This document shows, in pieces, positions 50,810 through 60,170 of a DNA stretch of 64,000 nt. The stretch is from GCA-002728855 sp036340635. Lineage in GTDB: Bacteria; Bacteroidota; Bacteroidia; Flavobacteriales; Flavobacteriaceae. A program made the translations under genes and the position numbers. The stretch is from the NCBI GenBank assembly GCA_036340635.1, contig JAYYYF010000005.1, positions 1 to 64,000 on the forward strand. Direction: 5' to 3'. Position 1 is the stretch's first letter. Every line of letters begins with the position of its first letter. The notes under the pieces are model-generated. The model ran no database searches and had not been told where the DNA came from. It saw only the letters and a list, made by a program, of their open reading frames with translations.

Positions 50810-52105
50810 GTGATCTTGAATAGATTTATAAAAAAATATTTAATTGGGGTTTTAATTCCTTTCTTTTTCACGATAAGTATTTACTCTAATTTTTTGTACA
50901 GTCAAGATGAACAAATTCTTGCTGGCAAAAAACTTTTTAATACTCATTGTGCATCATGTCACAAGGTAAAAAAGAAGTCTATTGGTCCAGCACTGAGAGG
51001 AGTTTCTGAAAAATACGATCGTGAGTGGTTATATTCTTGGATAAAGAATAGTCCTGCCATGATTAAATCAGGTGATCCTCAAGCAGTTTCTATTTGGGAA
51101 GAATACAATAAAACTGCAATGAATGCTTTCCCTCAGCTTTCAAATATTGATATAGACAATATACTGACTTATGCAGACTATATACCTCCAGCACCTGCTA
51201 TAGCTCAATCTTCTTCTGTTAATGCAGGGGGTGGAGATAATTCAGGGAGTTATAATGATCTTATACTTGCTGCACTTGTTTTTGTTTTTTTAATTCTAGT
51301 ATTAATGTTAATTCTAGTCAAAAGGACATTAATTAGAATAGCATCTGCAAGTGGAGTCGAAATTATTTCTGAAAAGAAATCAAAAGAAAATATACCTATC
51401 TCTATTTTAAATGCTTTTGCAAGAAATCAATTTTTAGTTTTTTCTTCGGTTATATTATTATTGCTTTCAAGTGGATACTATGTTTATGCTTGGATGATGC
51501 AAATAGGTGTAGATCAAGGCTACATGCCTGTTCAGCCCATTCATTATTCTCATAAAATTCATTCTGGTGCAAATAAAATAGAATGTAAGTATTGTCATTC
51601 TTCTGCAAGAGTTTCTAAGTATTCAGGTATACCCTCACTAAATGTATGTATGAATTGTCACAAAAATATTTCAGAATATAGTGGTGAAGAAGATTTAGAA
51701 AATGGTTATGACAAAGAATTTTATACAAATGAGATAAAAAAATTATATGCTGCTGTAGGGTGGGATGAAGACAATCAAGTTTACACAGGGAAAACTCAAC
51801 CGGTAAAATGGGTGAGAATTCATAACTTACCAGATCATGTATATTTTAATCATGCGCAACATGTTGAGGTTGCTAAAATTAAATGTCAAAAGTGTCATGG
51901 ACCAGTTGAAGAAATGGAAATAATGTATCAGTATTCTCCTCTTACCATGGGATGGTGCATCAATTGTCATAAAGAATCAAATATAGATTTAAAAGGGAAT
52001 GAGTATTATGCCAAAATTCATAAAGAGTTATCTAAAAGATATGGTGTTGAAAAATTAACTGTAGCCCAGATGGGAGGGCTTGAATGTGGTAAATGTCATT
52101 ATTGA
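50810..52105 (+). CDS. actA: Alternative complex III subunit ActA (multihaem cytochrome c)
   Basis: The 431-residue subunit is anchored in the inner membrane with its haems in the periplasm. It contains six CxxCH haem sites: CASCH (47-51) in an N-terminal class I cytochrome c-like domain (IGPALRGVSEKYDREWLYSWI), and five in the C-terminal part: CKYCH, CMNCH, CQKCH, CINCH and CGKCH. Two membrane helices (about 150-172 and 205-227) separate the parts. The pentahaem part is the standard ActA; the extra N-terminal haem domain could pass electrons on to the oxidase. The start is GTG with a TTG two codons later as the alternative. First gene of actABCDEF-coxBA. Confidence 0.92.
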   Translation: MILNRFIKKYLIGVLIPFFFTISIYSNFLYSQDEQILAGKKLFNTHCASCHKVKKKSIGPALRGVSEKYDREWLYSWIKNSPAMIKSGDPQAVSIWEEYNKTAMNAFPQLSNIDIDNILTYADYIPPAPAIAQSSSVNAGGGDNSGSYNDLILAALVFVFLILVLMLILVKRTLIRIASASGVEIISEKKSKENIPISILNAFARNQFLVFSSVILLLLSSGYYVYAWMMQIGVDQGYMPVQPIHYSHKIHSGANKIECKYCHSSARVSKYSGIPSLNVCMNCHKNISEYSGEEDLENGYDKEFYTNEIKKLYAAVGWDEDNQVYTGKTQPVKWVRIHNLPDHVYFNHAQHVEVAKIKCQKCHGPVEEMEIMYQYSPLTMGWCINCHKESNIDLKGNEYYAKIHKELSKRYGVEKLTVAQMGGLECGKCHY

Positions 52106-52130
52106 TTGTTTTTAAAATGATATAATTTTT

Positions 52131-55100
52131 ATGCAAAAAGATAAAAAATATTGGAAAAGTTCAGAAGAGCTTAAAAAAGACAGTAAAGTCTTAAAAAAAT
52201 TTAGGACTAAAGAGTTTATTGAAAAGCTCCCAGAAGATATTTTTCTGTCAAATAAAAAGACTCTAGAGGATTCAACCACCAATAGAAGAGATTTTTTAAA
52301 GTATGTTGGATTTACAACTGCTGCAGCTTCAATTGCTGCTTGTGAGGGTCCTGTCATTAATTCAGTTCCTTATGTTGTTCAACCTGATGAGATTGTTCCT
52401 GGAAATGCAAATTATTACGCATCGGCTATTGCAAATGGTTTTGATTATAGAAATGTCCTTGTTAAAACTAGGGAAGGTAGGCCAATTAAAATTGAACAAA
52501 ACAAGGAAGCTTCTACTTTTGGAGAATGTAATGCACGTGTACTTGCATCTGTTCTCTCTTTATATGATTCAAATAGATTAAAAGGACCAAAGTTAGATGG
52601 AGAGGATATATCCTGGGATGAATTTGATGAAAAAATCATTGGTAAACTAACTAATCTTTCTCAGGAGAACAAGAGAGTTATTTTGTTAACTCATACGTTA
52701 CCAAGTCCTACAACACAAAAAATCATTGACAAATTTATTTTAAAGTATCCAAATGTAAAGCATATTGTGTATGATTCTATTTCTTCAAGCGAAACTCTAG
52801 ATGCATTTGAAAGTTTCTTTGGGTTAAGAGCCTATGCAGATTATGATTTTTCTAAGGCAGAGACAATTGTTTCAATTGATGCTGATTTTCTAGGTGATTG
52901 GCAAGGAGGGGGATATGAAGGTGGATATTCAAAAGGAAGAATTCCTAAAGGTAGTAAAGGAAAATTTTCTATGTCTTACCATATTCAATTTGAATCAAAT
53001 ATGTCTTTAACAGGAGCAAATGCAGATCAAAGGATTTCTTGTAAGCAAAATGTTTTAAAAAGGATTCTTTTAGAAATCTATTCTCAAATCATACCTGGAA
53101 ATTTAAATATTCTCCCTGGATCAAACGGTTTGGGTGAAATGACTAGAAAAAGAGTAATTGATGTTGTAAAAAGACTTAAAAGGTCTGGTAAAAAAGCTGT
53201 AGTTGTTTCTGGAATTCAAAATGTTGAAATTCAAAAAATGGTCTTAGAAATTAATCAATTTTTAAGAAGTATTGTTGTAGATATTGAACAACCAAGATTA
53301 ATTCAAAAAGGTAAAAATGATGGTATAAAATATGTAGTGGACGGAATAACAAATGGTTCTATACATGGTATTTTAACTTTCGGAACAGATCCTGGATATA
53401 CTTTGCCTATGGGCACTGATTTTGTTAAAGCACTAGAGAAAATTGATCTTTCTGTTGTTTTTTCGATGAAAGAAAATGAAACTTCAATTGGATCAAAGTA
53501 TATTGCTGCTACACCTCATTACCTTGAAAGCTGGGGTGACTTTGAGTTTAAATTTGGGCATTATAGTCTTGCCCAACCAACTATTAAGCCATTATTTAAT
53601 ACAAGGCAGTTTCAAGATATTATTTTAAAGTGGATTGGGGAAAAATCAACTTATTATTCGGAGATAAAGAAAAATTGGAAAGCAAATATTCTAGAGGGAA
53701 ATTCATGGAATAAAAGTCTTCACGATGGCTTTTATATTTCTAATAAAAAATTAAAGCCGAGGACAATTAATTTGAATTCCGAATACAATTTTGATGATCC
53801 TTTGAATACTTTAACTGATGATTCCATTGAGCTAGTTCTATATACAAAGATTGGTATGGGAGATGGATGTCAGGCAAACAATCCTTGGCTTCAAGAATTC
53901 CCAGATCCTATAACAAGAACAACCTGGGATAATTATCTTACTGTTTCAATGAAAGATGCAAAAAAGTTTGGATTTAAAAATATAAATATTGCTAATGGAG
54001 GTTTGAATGGAAGTTATGCGAAGATAGAAGCTTTAGGAAAAGAAATAGTTGTTCCAGTTTTAATCCAACCTGGCCAGGCAGAAGGGACAATGGGATTGGC
54101 TTTTGGTTATGGTAGGATCAAAGGAATGAATGAGGAAATGCAAGTTGGAGTAAATTCTTTTAAACTCTATCAAAATTTTGAAAGAATTCAAAATGCTAAG
54201 ATCACTCTCCAAAGTAATGAATACCATGAATTTGCTTGTATTCAATTACACAATACTTTGATGGGCAGAGGAGATATAATTAAAGAAACAACACTTGATG
54301 TTTTTAATTCTAAAGATAAGTCATATTGGAATCCTGTACCTGTTGTTTCTAAAAATCATATTGAAATGCCAGTCAATTCAGGCGAAGTTGATATTTGGGA
54401 ATCTTTTGATCGTTCAATTGGGCATCACTTCAATATGTCAATTGATCTAAATGCATGTACTGGGTGTGGAGCTTGTATTATAGCCTGCCATTCAGAGAAC
54501 AATGTACCTGTTGTTGGTAAAAGAGAAGTTAGAAAATCTAGAGATATGCATTGGTTAAGAATAGACAGATATTATTCCTCTGAAGAGAGTTTTGAATCAG
54601 ATAATGAAGCAGTAGATGCAATATCTGGTTTGGGTGAAACCCTTAGTGTAATGGATGATATGGAAAAGGCTAATGAAAACCCAGAAGTCGCCTTTCAGCC
54701 AATCATGTGTCAGCATTGTAATCATGCGCCTTGTGAGACTGTATGCCCTGTTGCAGCAACTTCACATGGTCGTCAAGGTCAAAATCACATGGCATATAAC
54801 CGTTGTGTTGGAACTAGATATTGTGCAAATAATTGTCCTTACAAGGTTAGAAGATTTAATTGGTTTAGATATAATAAAAATGATGAATTTGATTACAATA
54901 TGAATGATGATTTGGGAAGAATGGTTCTTAATCCAGATGTTGTTGTTAGGTCAAGAGGAGTAATGGAAAAATGTTCGATGTGCATTCAAATGACTCAAAA
55001 GACGATTTTAGATGCTAAACTTGAAGGGAGAAAAATTGCTGATGGTGAATTTCAAACTGCTTGCTCAAAAGCATGTGGAAGTAATGCTATTGTATTTGGG

Positions 55101-55232
55101 GATATAAATGACTCGAATAGTAAAATTAAAAAACTCAAGGTAGATGATCGTTCATATCATTTACTTGAGAATGTTGGAACAAAACCTAATGTCATTTATC
55201 AGACAAAAGTTAGAAACAAAGATATTTCATAA
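52131..55232 (+). CDS. actB: Alternative complex III subunit ActB (molybdopterin-like/iron-sulfur)
   Basis: The 1033-residue periplasmic subunit belongs structurally to the molybdopterin oxidoreductase superfamily, but the family has no molybdenum cofactor. A 50-residue leader precedes the twin-arginine NRRDFLKYVGF (51-61); SIAAC at Cys71 looks like a lipobox, so it may be a Tat-exported lipoprotein. The C-terminal domain holds cysteine motifs for four iron-sulfur clusters: CTGCGACIIACHSEN, CQHCNHAPCETVCPV, CVGTRYCANNCPYK and CSMCIQ with a later CSKACG. It passes electrons from quinol to the haems. It lies 25 nt after actA and 11 nt before actC. Confidence 0.95.
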   Translation: MQKDKKYWKSSEELKKDSKVLKKFRTKEFIEKLPEDIFLSNKKTLEDSTTNRRDFLKYVGFTTAAASIAACEGPVINSVPYVVQPDEIVPGNANYYASAIANGFDYRNVLVKTREGRPIKIEQNKEASTFGECNARVLASVLSLYDSNRLKGPKLDGEDISWDEFDEKIIGKLTNLSQENKRVILLTHTLPSPTTQKIIDKFILKYPNVKHIVYDSISSSETLDAFESFFGLRAYADYDFSKAETIVSIDADFLGDWQGGGYEGGYSKGRIPKGSKGKFSMSYHIQFESNMSLTGANADQRISCKQNVLKRILLEIYSQIIPGNLNILPGSNGLGEMTRKRVIDVVKRLKRSGKKAVVVSGIQNVEIQKMVLEINQFLRSIVVDIEQPRLIQKGKNDGIKYVVDGITNGSIHGILTFGTDPGYTLPMGTDFVKALEKIDLSVVFSMKENETSIGSKYIAATPHYLESWGDFEFKFGHYSLAQPTIKPLFNTRQFQDIILKWIGEKSTYYSEIKKNWKANILEGNSWNKSLHDGFYISNKKLKPRTINLNSEYNFDDPLNTLTDDSIELVLYTKIGMGDGCQANNPWLQEFPDPITRTTWDNYLTVSMKDAKKFGFKNINIANGGLNGSYAKIEALGKEIVVPVLIQPGQAEGTMGLAFGYGRIKGMNEEMQVGVNSFKLYQNFERIQNAKITLQSNEYHEFACIQLHNTLMGRGDIIKETTLDVFNSKDKSYWNPVPVVSKNHIEMPVNSGEVDIWESFDRSIGHHFNMSIDLNACTGCGACIIACHSENNVPVVGKREVRKSRDMHWLRIDRYYSSEESFESDNEAVDAISGLGETLSVMDDMEKANENPEVAFQPIMCQHCNHAPCETVCPVAATSHGRQGQNHMAYNRCVGTRYCANNCPYKVRRFNWFRYNKNDEFDYNMNDDLGRMVLNPDVVVRSRGVMEKCSMCIQMTQKTILDAKLEGRKIADGEFQTACSKACGSNAIVFGDINDSNSKIKKLKVDDRSYHLLENVGTKPNVIYQTKVRNKDIS

Positions 55233-55243
55233 AACAAGAATAT

Positions 55244-56629
55244 ATGGCATCTCATTATGAAGCACCTATAAGAAAACCTTTAGTAACAGGGGATAAGACT
55301 TATCATGATGTTACAGTCGATGTTGCAGCTCCTGTTGAGGGAAAGCCTAATCGTCAGTGGTGGATTGTTTTTGGAATTTCACTTACTGTTTTCTTATGGG
55401 GACTGGGTTGTATAATTTATACAATTTCAACTGGGATAGGTGTTTGGGGATTAAATAAAACTGTAGGATGGGCTTGGGACATTACTAATTTTGTTTGGTG
55501 GGTAGGGATAGGACATGCGGGGACTCTTATTTCTGCTGTCCTTCTTTTGTTTAGGCAAAAATGGAGAATGGGAATAAATAGATCTGCTGAGGCCATGACC
55601 ATTTTTTCAGTTATCCAAGCAGGATTATTTCCTATAATTCATATGGGTAGACCTTGGTTGGGATATTGGATGTTACCTATTCCAAATACTTTTGGTTCTT
55701 TATGGGTCAATTTCAACTCACCTCTTCTGTGGGATGTTTTTGCAATTTCAACTTATTTGTCAGTATCATTAGTTTTTTGGTGGACAGGATTGTTACCTGA
55801 TTTTGCAATGATTAGGGATAGAGCTGTTAAACCTTTTCAGAAAAAAATTTATAGTTTGTTAAGTTTTGGCTGGAGTGGTAGAGCCAAAGATTGGCAACGT
55901 TTTGAAGAAGTTTCTTTGGTACTTGCTGGATTGGCTACGCCTCTTGTTTTATCTGTTCATACAATTGTTTCCTTTGACTTTGCTACATCTGTAATTCCAG
56001 GTTGGCACACAACTATTTTCCCTCCCTATTTTGTTGCAGGAGCAATTTTTTCAGGTTTTGCAATGGTTCAAACACTTCTTATTGTAATGAGAAAGGTTTC
56101 GAATCTGGAGGATTATATTACTGTTCAACATATTGAACTTATGAATATTGTCATAATGATAACTGGATCTATTGTTGGTGTTGCATATATAACTGAACTT
56201 TTTATTGCTTGGTATTCTGGGGTTGAATATGAGCAATATGCTTTTTTAAATCGTGCAACAGGGCCTTATTGGTGGGCATATTGGGCAATGATGTCTTGTA
56301 ATGTTTTTTCGCCACAATTTATGTGGTTTAAAAAATTACGAACTAGTATTATCTTTTCATTTATTATTTCAATTGTTGTAAATATTGGGATGTGGTTTGA
56401 GAGGTTTGTTATTATTGTTACCTCTCTTCACCGAGATTACTTACCCTCATCATGGACAATGTTTTCACCAACATTTGTAGACATTGGAATTTTTATGGGA
56501 ACCGTAGGTTTTTTCTTTCTATTATTTTTGCTTTATGCAAAATATTTTCCTGTAATTGCACAGGCTGAAGTTAAAACCATTTTAAAATCTTCTGGAGAAA
56601 AATATAAAAGAATTAGAGATGGAAAATAA
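55244..56629 (+). CDS. actC: Alternative complex III subunit ActC (NrfD-like quinol-binding membrane protein)
   Basis: The 461-residue NrfD/PsrC-type membrane subunit has about ten hydrophobic helices, from IVFGISLTVFLWGLGCIIY to VGFFFLLFLLYAKYFP. Family landmarks visible are NFVWWVGIGHAGTLISAVL and HTIVSFDFATSVIPGWH, which contain polar residues near the proposed quinol site. Together with ActB it forms the quinol oxidation core. Its last codons overlap the start of actD by 11 nt, indicating translational coupling. Confidence 0.95.
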   Translation: MASHYEAPIRKPLVTGDKTYHDVTVDVAAPVEGKPNRQWWIVFGISLTVFLWGLGCIIYTISTGIGVWGLNKTVGWAWDITNFVWWVGIGHAGTLISAVLLLFRQKWRMGINRSAEAMTIFSVIQAGLFPIIHMGRPWLGYWMLPIPNTFGSLWVNFNSPLLWDVFAISTYLSVSLVFWWTGLLPDFAMIRDRAVKPFQKKIYSLLSFGWSGRAKDWQRFEEVSLVLAGLATPLVLSVHTIVSFDFATSVIPGWHTTIFPPYFVAGAIFSGFAMVQTLLIVMRKVSNLEDYITVQHIELMNIVIMITGSIVGVAYITELFIAWYSGVEYEQYAFLNRATGPYWWAYWAMMSCNVFSPQFMWFKKLRTSIIFSFIISIVVNIGMWFERFVIIVTSLHRDYLPSSWTMFSPTFVDIGIFMGTVGFFFLLFLLYAKYFPVIAQAEVKTILKSSGEKYKRIRDGK

Positions 56630-57149
56630 AGATAAGGTTGTACATGCAATTTATGATGATGATGATGTGTTATTAAATGCGGTCAAAGAACTGCGTGAAA
56701 AAAAATATCATATCGAGGAGGTTTACACCCCTTTCCCTGTTCATGGTCTTGAAAAAGCAATGGGATTATCAGACACCCGTATTGCAATAACATCTTTCAT
56801 TTATGGTTGTCTTGGACTGGTCGTTTCTATTCTTATGATGGATTACATGATGATTCAGGATTGGCCTCAGGATATTGGTGGCAAACCAAGTTTTTCATAT
56901 GTTGAGAACATGCCCGCTTTTGTTCCAATAATGTTTGAATTAACTGTATATTTTGCTGCTCATTTAATGGTTATCACATTTTATCTTAGAAGTAAACTTT
57001 GGCCATTTAAAAAAGCTGAAAATCCTATTCCGTCAACAACGGATGACAAATTTTTGATTCAGATTGATTCTTACAAGAGCGAGAGTGAATTAAAGAAAAT
57101 TTTAAAAAAAACAGGAGCTATTGAAATTGTATTAAAAGAGAAAAAATAG
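56619..57149 (+). CDS. actD: Alternative complex III subunit ActD (DUF3341)
   Basis: The 176-residue protein has the DUF3341 form: an N-terminal cytoplasmic alpha/beta segment (HAIYDDDDVLLNAVKEL, VYTPFPVHGLEKAM), two membrane helices (FIYGCLGLVVSILMMDYMM and FELTVYFAAHLMVITFYL) and a C-terminal soluble tail. It is a structural subunit without cofactors. It overlaps actC by 11 nt and is 5 nt from actE. Confidence 0.93.
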   Translation: MENKDKVVHAIYDDDDVLLNAVKELREKKYHIEEVYTPFPVHGLEKAMGLSDTRIAITSFIYGCLGLVVSILMMDYMMIQDWPQDIGGKPSFSYVENMPAFVPIMFELTVYFAAHLMVITFYLRSKLWPFKKAENPIPSTTDDKFLIQIDSYKSESELKKILKKTGAIEIVLKEKK

Positions 57150-57154
57150 ATAGA

Positions 57155-57706
57155 GTGAAAAAGATCTTATTATTTGTTGTTTATTCATTTTTGTTTGTGA
57201 TTGTTCAGTCCTGTTTTGACTCTTCAGCTCCAAATTATCAATATTTTCCAGATATGTATGAACCTATAGGGTATACTGCTTATTCTGAATCAGATGCATT
57301 TGATAATGGGATGGAGGCTCAGGAGCCTGTCAAGGGAACTATTCCAAGAGGAATAATGCTATATGAATATCTAAACAGTAATGAAGGATATGAAGATGCT
57401 AAGGCTAATCTTTTATCCCCTCTTGAATATAATGAAGAAGATAAAATTGTTGGTAAAGAACTATATGGTATTTATTGTGCTTTATGTCATGGTAACAAAG
57501 GGGATGGGCAAGGTATTTTGATGAAAAGAGAAAAATTTTTAGGCGTACCGAGTTATGCCGATAGGGATATAACTTTAGGAAGTATATATCATGTTTTAAT
57601 TTATGGGAGAAATGCTATGGGCTCCCATTCAGGACAATTGAACGTTAAAGAGCGATGGCAAGTTACCCATTACGCTATGGAACTTCGTGAGGAATTAATT
57701 AAATAA
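57155..57706 (+). CDS. actE: Alternative complex III subunit ActE (monohaem cytochrome c lipoprotein)
   Basis: The 183-residue product has a lipoprotein signal (VIVQSC, Cys20) and one haem site, CALCH, in LYGIYCALCHGNKGDGQG, with a likely Met axial ligand in GRNAMGSHSGQL. The N-terminal part MYEPIGYTAYSESDAF and TIPRGIMLYEY is characteristic of ActE. It carries electrons at the periplasmic face of complex III. The start codon is GTG, 5 nt after actD, supported by the immediately following signal peptide. Confidence 0.93.
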   Translation: MKKILLFVVYSFLFVIVQSCFDSSAPNYQYFPDMYEPIGYTAYSESDAFDNGMEAQEPVKGTIPRGIMLYEYLNSNEGYEDAKANLLSPLEYNEEDKIVGKELYGIYCALCHGNKGDGQGILMKREKFLGVPSYADRDITLGSIYHVLIYGRNAMGSHSGQLNVKERWQVTHYAMELREELIK

Positions 57707-57715
57707 TAATTTGTA

Positions 57716-59053
57716 ATGGCTAATTATAAATTTTCAAATAGAGTTAAGAATTTTGCTGGAATTTTAATGATACTAGGAGTTCTTGGACTTACTTATGGGT
57801 TTTTGTCAACTCCCTCAACTGCTGAAGAAGCAGTAGCAATGGTTGCTGACAGCCATCATGAAGAAGAGCACCCTGGGCAAGTTCTTGTCAAAGAATATGT
57901 TATCAGTGAAGACCATCATAATGAAAAAGAGTCTTCAGGTGACCACGATGATCACAGTGAACATTTGTTACATAAATTACAAAACAAACCTTGGGCAGCA
58001 CTTTATGTAGCAGCTTTATTTTTTATGATGATCTCATTAGGCACGCTCGCTTTTTATGCAATTCAAAGAGCTTCTCAAGCGGGATGGTCTCCGGTTCTTT
58101 ATAGAGTTATGGAAGGCATTACAGCATACTTACTTCCAGGATGTTTAATTGTATTTTTAATACTTGTCCTTTCAGGACTTCATATGAATCATTTGTTTAT
58201 ATGGATGGATTCAGAAGTTGTTGCTCATGATGACATAATTAAAGCTAAGATTGGATTTCTAAATGTTCCGTTTTTTCTTCTTAGAGCATGTTTTTATATT
58301 TTGGGATGGTGTACTTACAGGTATTTTTCAAGAAGATTTTCATTAGCTCAAGATAAAGCAAAGGATATTTCATATCATAAGAAAAATTTCAGGATTTCTG
58401 CTGCGTTTTTAGTTTTTTTCATCGTTACTGAATCTATGATGTCCTGGGATTGGATAATGTCAATTGATCCACATTGGTTTAGTACTCTTTTTGGATGGTA
58501 TGTTTTTGCAAGCATGTTTGTTTCTGGAATTACTGTTATAGCGCTTATAGCAATTTATCTTAAGTCTAAAGGATATTTAGAGCTTGTGAATGATAGTCAT
58601 ATACACGATTTAGGGAAATTTATGTTTGGGATAAGTATATTTTGGACTTATCTGTGGTTTTCTCAATTCATGCTAATTTGGTATTCAAATATCCCAGAAG
58701 AAGTTACCTATTTTATTACTAGAATAGAAGATTATAATTTGCCTTTTTTTAGTATGCTTGCATTGAATTTTATTCTACCATTATTAATTTTGATGAATAG
58801 TGATTATAAGCGAGTCAATTATTTTATCGTAATGACAGGGGTTATAATTATAATAGGTCATTATATAGATGTATTTAATATGATAATGCCCTCAGCTGTA
58901 GGAGATCAGTGGTTTATTGGTGTTTCTGAGATAAGTGCATTTATGTTTTTTGCTGGACTATTCATATATATTGTTTTTAGAGAAATTTCTAGAGCCCCGC
59001 TTTATCCTAGTGGGGATCCATTTATAGAAGAAAGCAAAAGGTATCATTATTAA
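57716..59053 (+). CDS. actF: Alternative complex III subunit ActF (NrfD-like membrane protein)
   Basis: The 445-residue membrane protein is the second NrfD-type subunit. An N-terminal helix is followed by a His/Glu-rich periplasmic loop (SHHEEEHPGQ, DDHSEH), then about nine further helices. MSWDWIMSIDPHWFSTLFGWY is the conserved ActF signature in the middle. It is a structural partner of ActC and may line a proton path. It lies 9 nt after actE and 15 nt before coxB. Confidence 0.94.
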   Translation: MANYKFSNRVKNFAGILMILGVLGLTYGFLSTPSTAEEAVAMVADSHHEEEHPGQVLVKEYVISEDHHNEKESSGDHDDHSEHLLHKLQNKPWAALYVAALFFMMISLGTLAFYAIQRASQAGWSPVLYRVMEGITAYLLPGCLIVFLILVLSGLHMNHLFIWMDSEVVAHDDIIKAKIGFLNVPFFLLRACFYILGWCTYRYFSRRFSLAQDKAKDISYHKKNFRISAAFLVFFIVTESMMSWDWIMSIDPHWFSTLFGWYVFASMFVSGITVIALIAIYLKSKGYLELVNDSHIHDLGKFMFGISIFWTYLWFSQFMLIWYSNIPEEVTYFITRIEDYNLPFFSMLALNFILPLLILMNSDYKRVNYFIVMTGVIIIIGHYIDVFNMIMPSAVGDQWFIGVSEISAFMFFAGLFIYIVFREISRAPLYPSGDPFIEESKRYHY

Positions 59054-59068
59054 TTTAATTATTTGTAA

Positions 59069-60154
59069 ATGACAGATCAGGTCCTTTTATCCACAACCCT
59101 ACTAACACTGACAATTTTAGTTTTGGCTGCTATTTCTATTTGGCAAGTAGCAAAGATATTTCAAATGTCTCAACCTCGTGTTGAAAGCTCTGAAATAGCA
59201 GGAGATAAGGATAATCGTTTTAATGGAAAACTAATGTTAGCTTTTTTGTTTTTCATATACGCCTTGACTTTCTATTCTTTTTGGAGCTGGGGAGATGTCT
59301 TACTTCCAGAATCATCATCTGAGCATGGGTATATATATGACACTCTTATGTGGGTTAGTTTTGCAGTTATCTTTTTTGTTCAAACAATTACTCAAGCTTT
59401 TCTTCATTATTTTGCCTATAAGTACCATGGGAGGGAAGGTCAGAAAGCACTTTTTTATCCTGACAACATGAAACTAGAAATAGTATGGACAATAATTCCT
59501 GCTATTGTTTTAGCTGGAATAATTTTATACGGTCTTTATACATGGAGTAAGATAATGATGTTTGAAGAAAATGAAGATGCCCTTGTTGTTGAATTGTATG
59601 CTCAGCAATTTAATTGGAAAGCTAGATATGCTGGAGAAGATGGAGTTCTTGGAGACGCAAATGTTCGTTTTCTTCAAGATTTTGACGGTAGGAATTTAGT
59701 AGGTATAGATTATACTGATCCAAATGGATATGATGATGTCGTTGTGCAGGAACTTCACCTTCCTGTTGATCGAGATGTCATCTTTAAAATGAGATCCCAA
59801 GACGTTTTACATTCGGCTTATATGCCACATTTTAGAGCTCAGATGAATTGTGTGCCCGGGATGATTACAGAATTTAAATTTAAGCCAATTAAAACGACAG
59901 AAGAGATGCGTAATGATCCAGAAATAATCTCAAAAGTTCAAAAAATAAACAAAATCAGGTCGGAAAAAAGTAAAGAATTAACAAAACAAGGAGAGGAACC
60001 ATTAGATCCTTATGTTTTTGATTATGTTTTAATTTGTAATAAAATTTGTGGGGCTTCTCATTATAATATGCAGATGAAAATTGTAGTGGAAACTCCAGAA
60101 GAATTTGAAAAGTGGTATAGTGAAAAGGAAACTTTTGCACAAATAATACAGTAG
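59069..60154 (+). CDS. coxB: Cytochrome c oxidase subunit II (CuA)
   Basis: The 361-residue subunit accepts electrons from cytochrome c or complex III. The CuA ligands are in HSAYMPHFRAQMNC (His) and CNKICGASHYNM (two Cys, His, Met). Four hydrophobic helices are seen before the cupredoxin domain (about 5-27, 53-75, 92-115, 139-162), two more than the classical pair. A charged insertion (about 270-310) lies inside the cupredoxin part. No haem site follows the cupredoxin domain, so this is not a caa3 type. It sits directly after actF, which fits a complex III-oxidase supercomplex. Confidence 0.95.
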   Translation: MTDQVLLSTTLLTLTILVLAAISIWQVAKIFQMSQPRVESSEIAGDKDNRFNGKLMLAFLFFIYALTFYSFWSWGDVLLPESSSEHGYIYDTLMWVSFAVIFFVQTITQAFLHYFAYKYHGREGQKALFYPDNMKLEIVWTIIPAIVLAGIILYGLYTWSKIMMFEENEDALVVELYAQQFNWKARYAGEDGVLGDANVRFLQDFDGRNLVGIDYTDPNGYDDVVVQELHLPVDRDVIFKMRSQDVLHSAYMPHFRAQMNCVPGMITEFKFKPIKTTEEMRNDPEIISKVQKINKIRSEKSKELTKQGEEPLDPYVFDYVLICNKICGASHYNMQMKIVVETPEEFEKWYSEKETFAQIIQ

Positions 60155-60170
60155 ATAACTTAAATAATAT

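Noticed and set aside
52131..55232. Nitrate reductase or other molybdenum enzyme
   Set aside because: Neighbouring ActA, ActC-ActF and coxBA identify it as ActB of alternative complex III, which lacks the cofactor.
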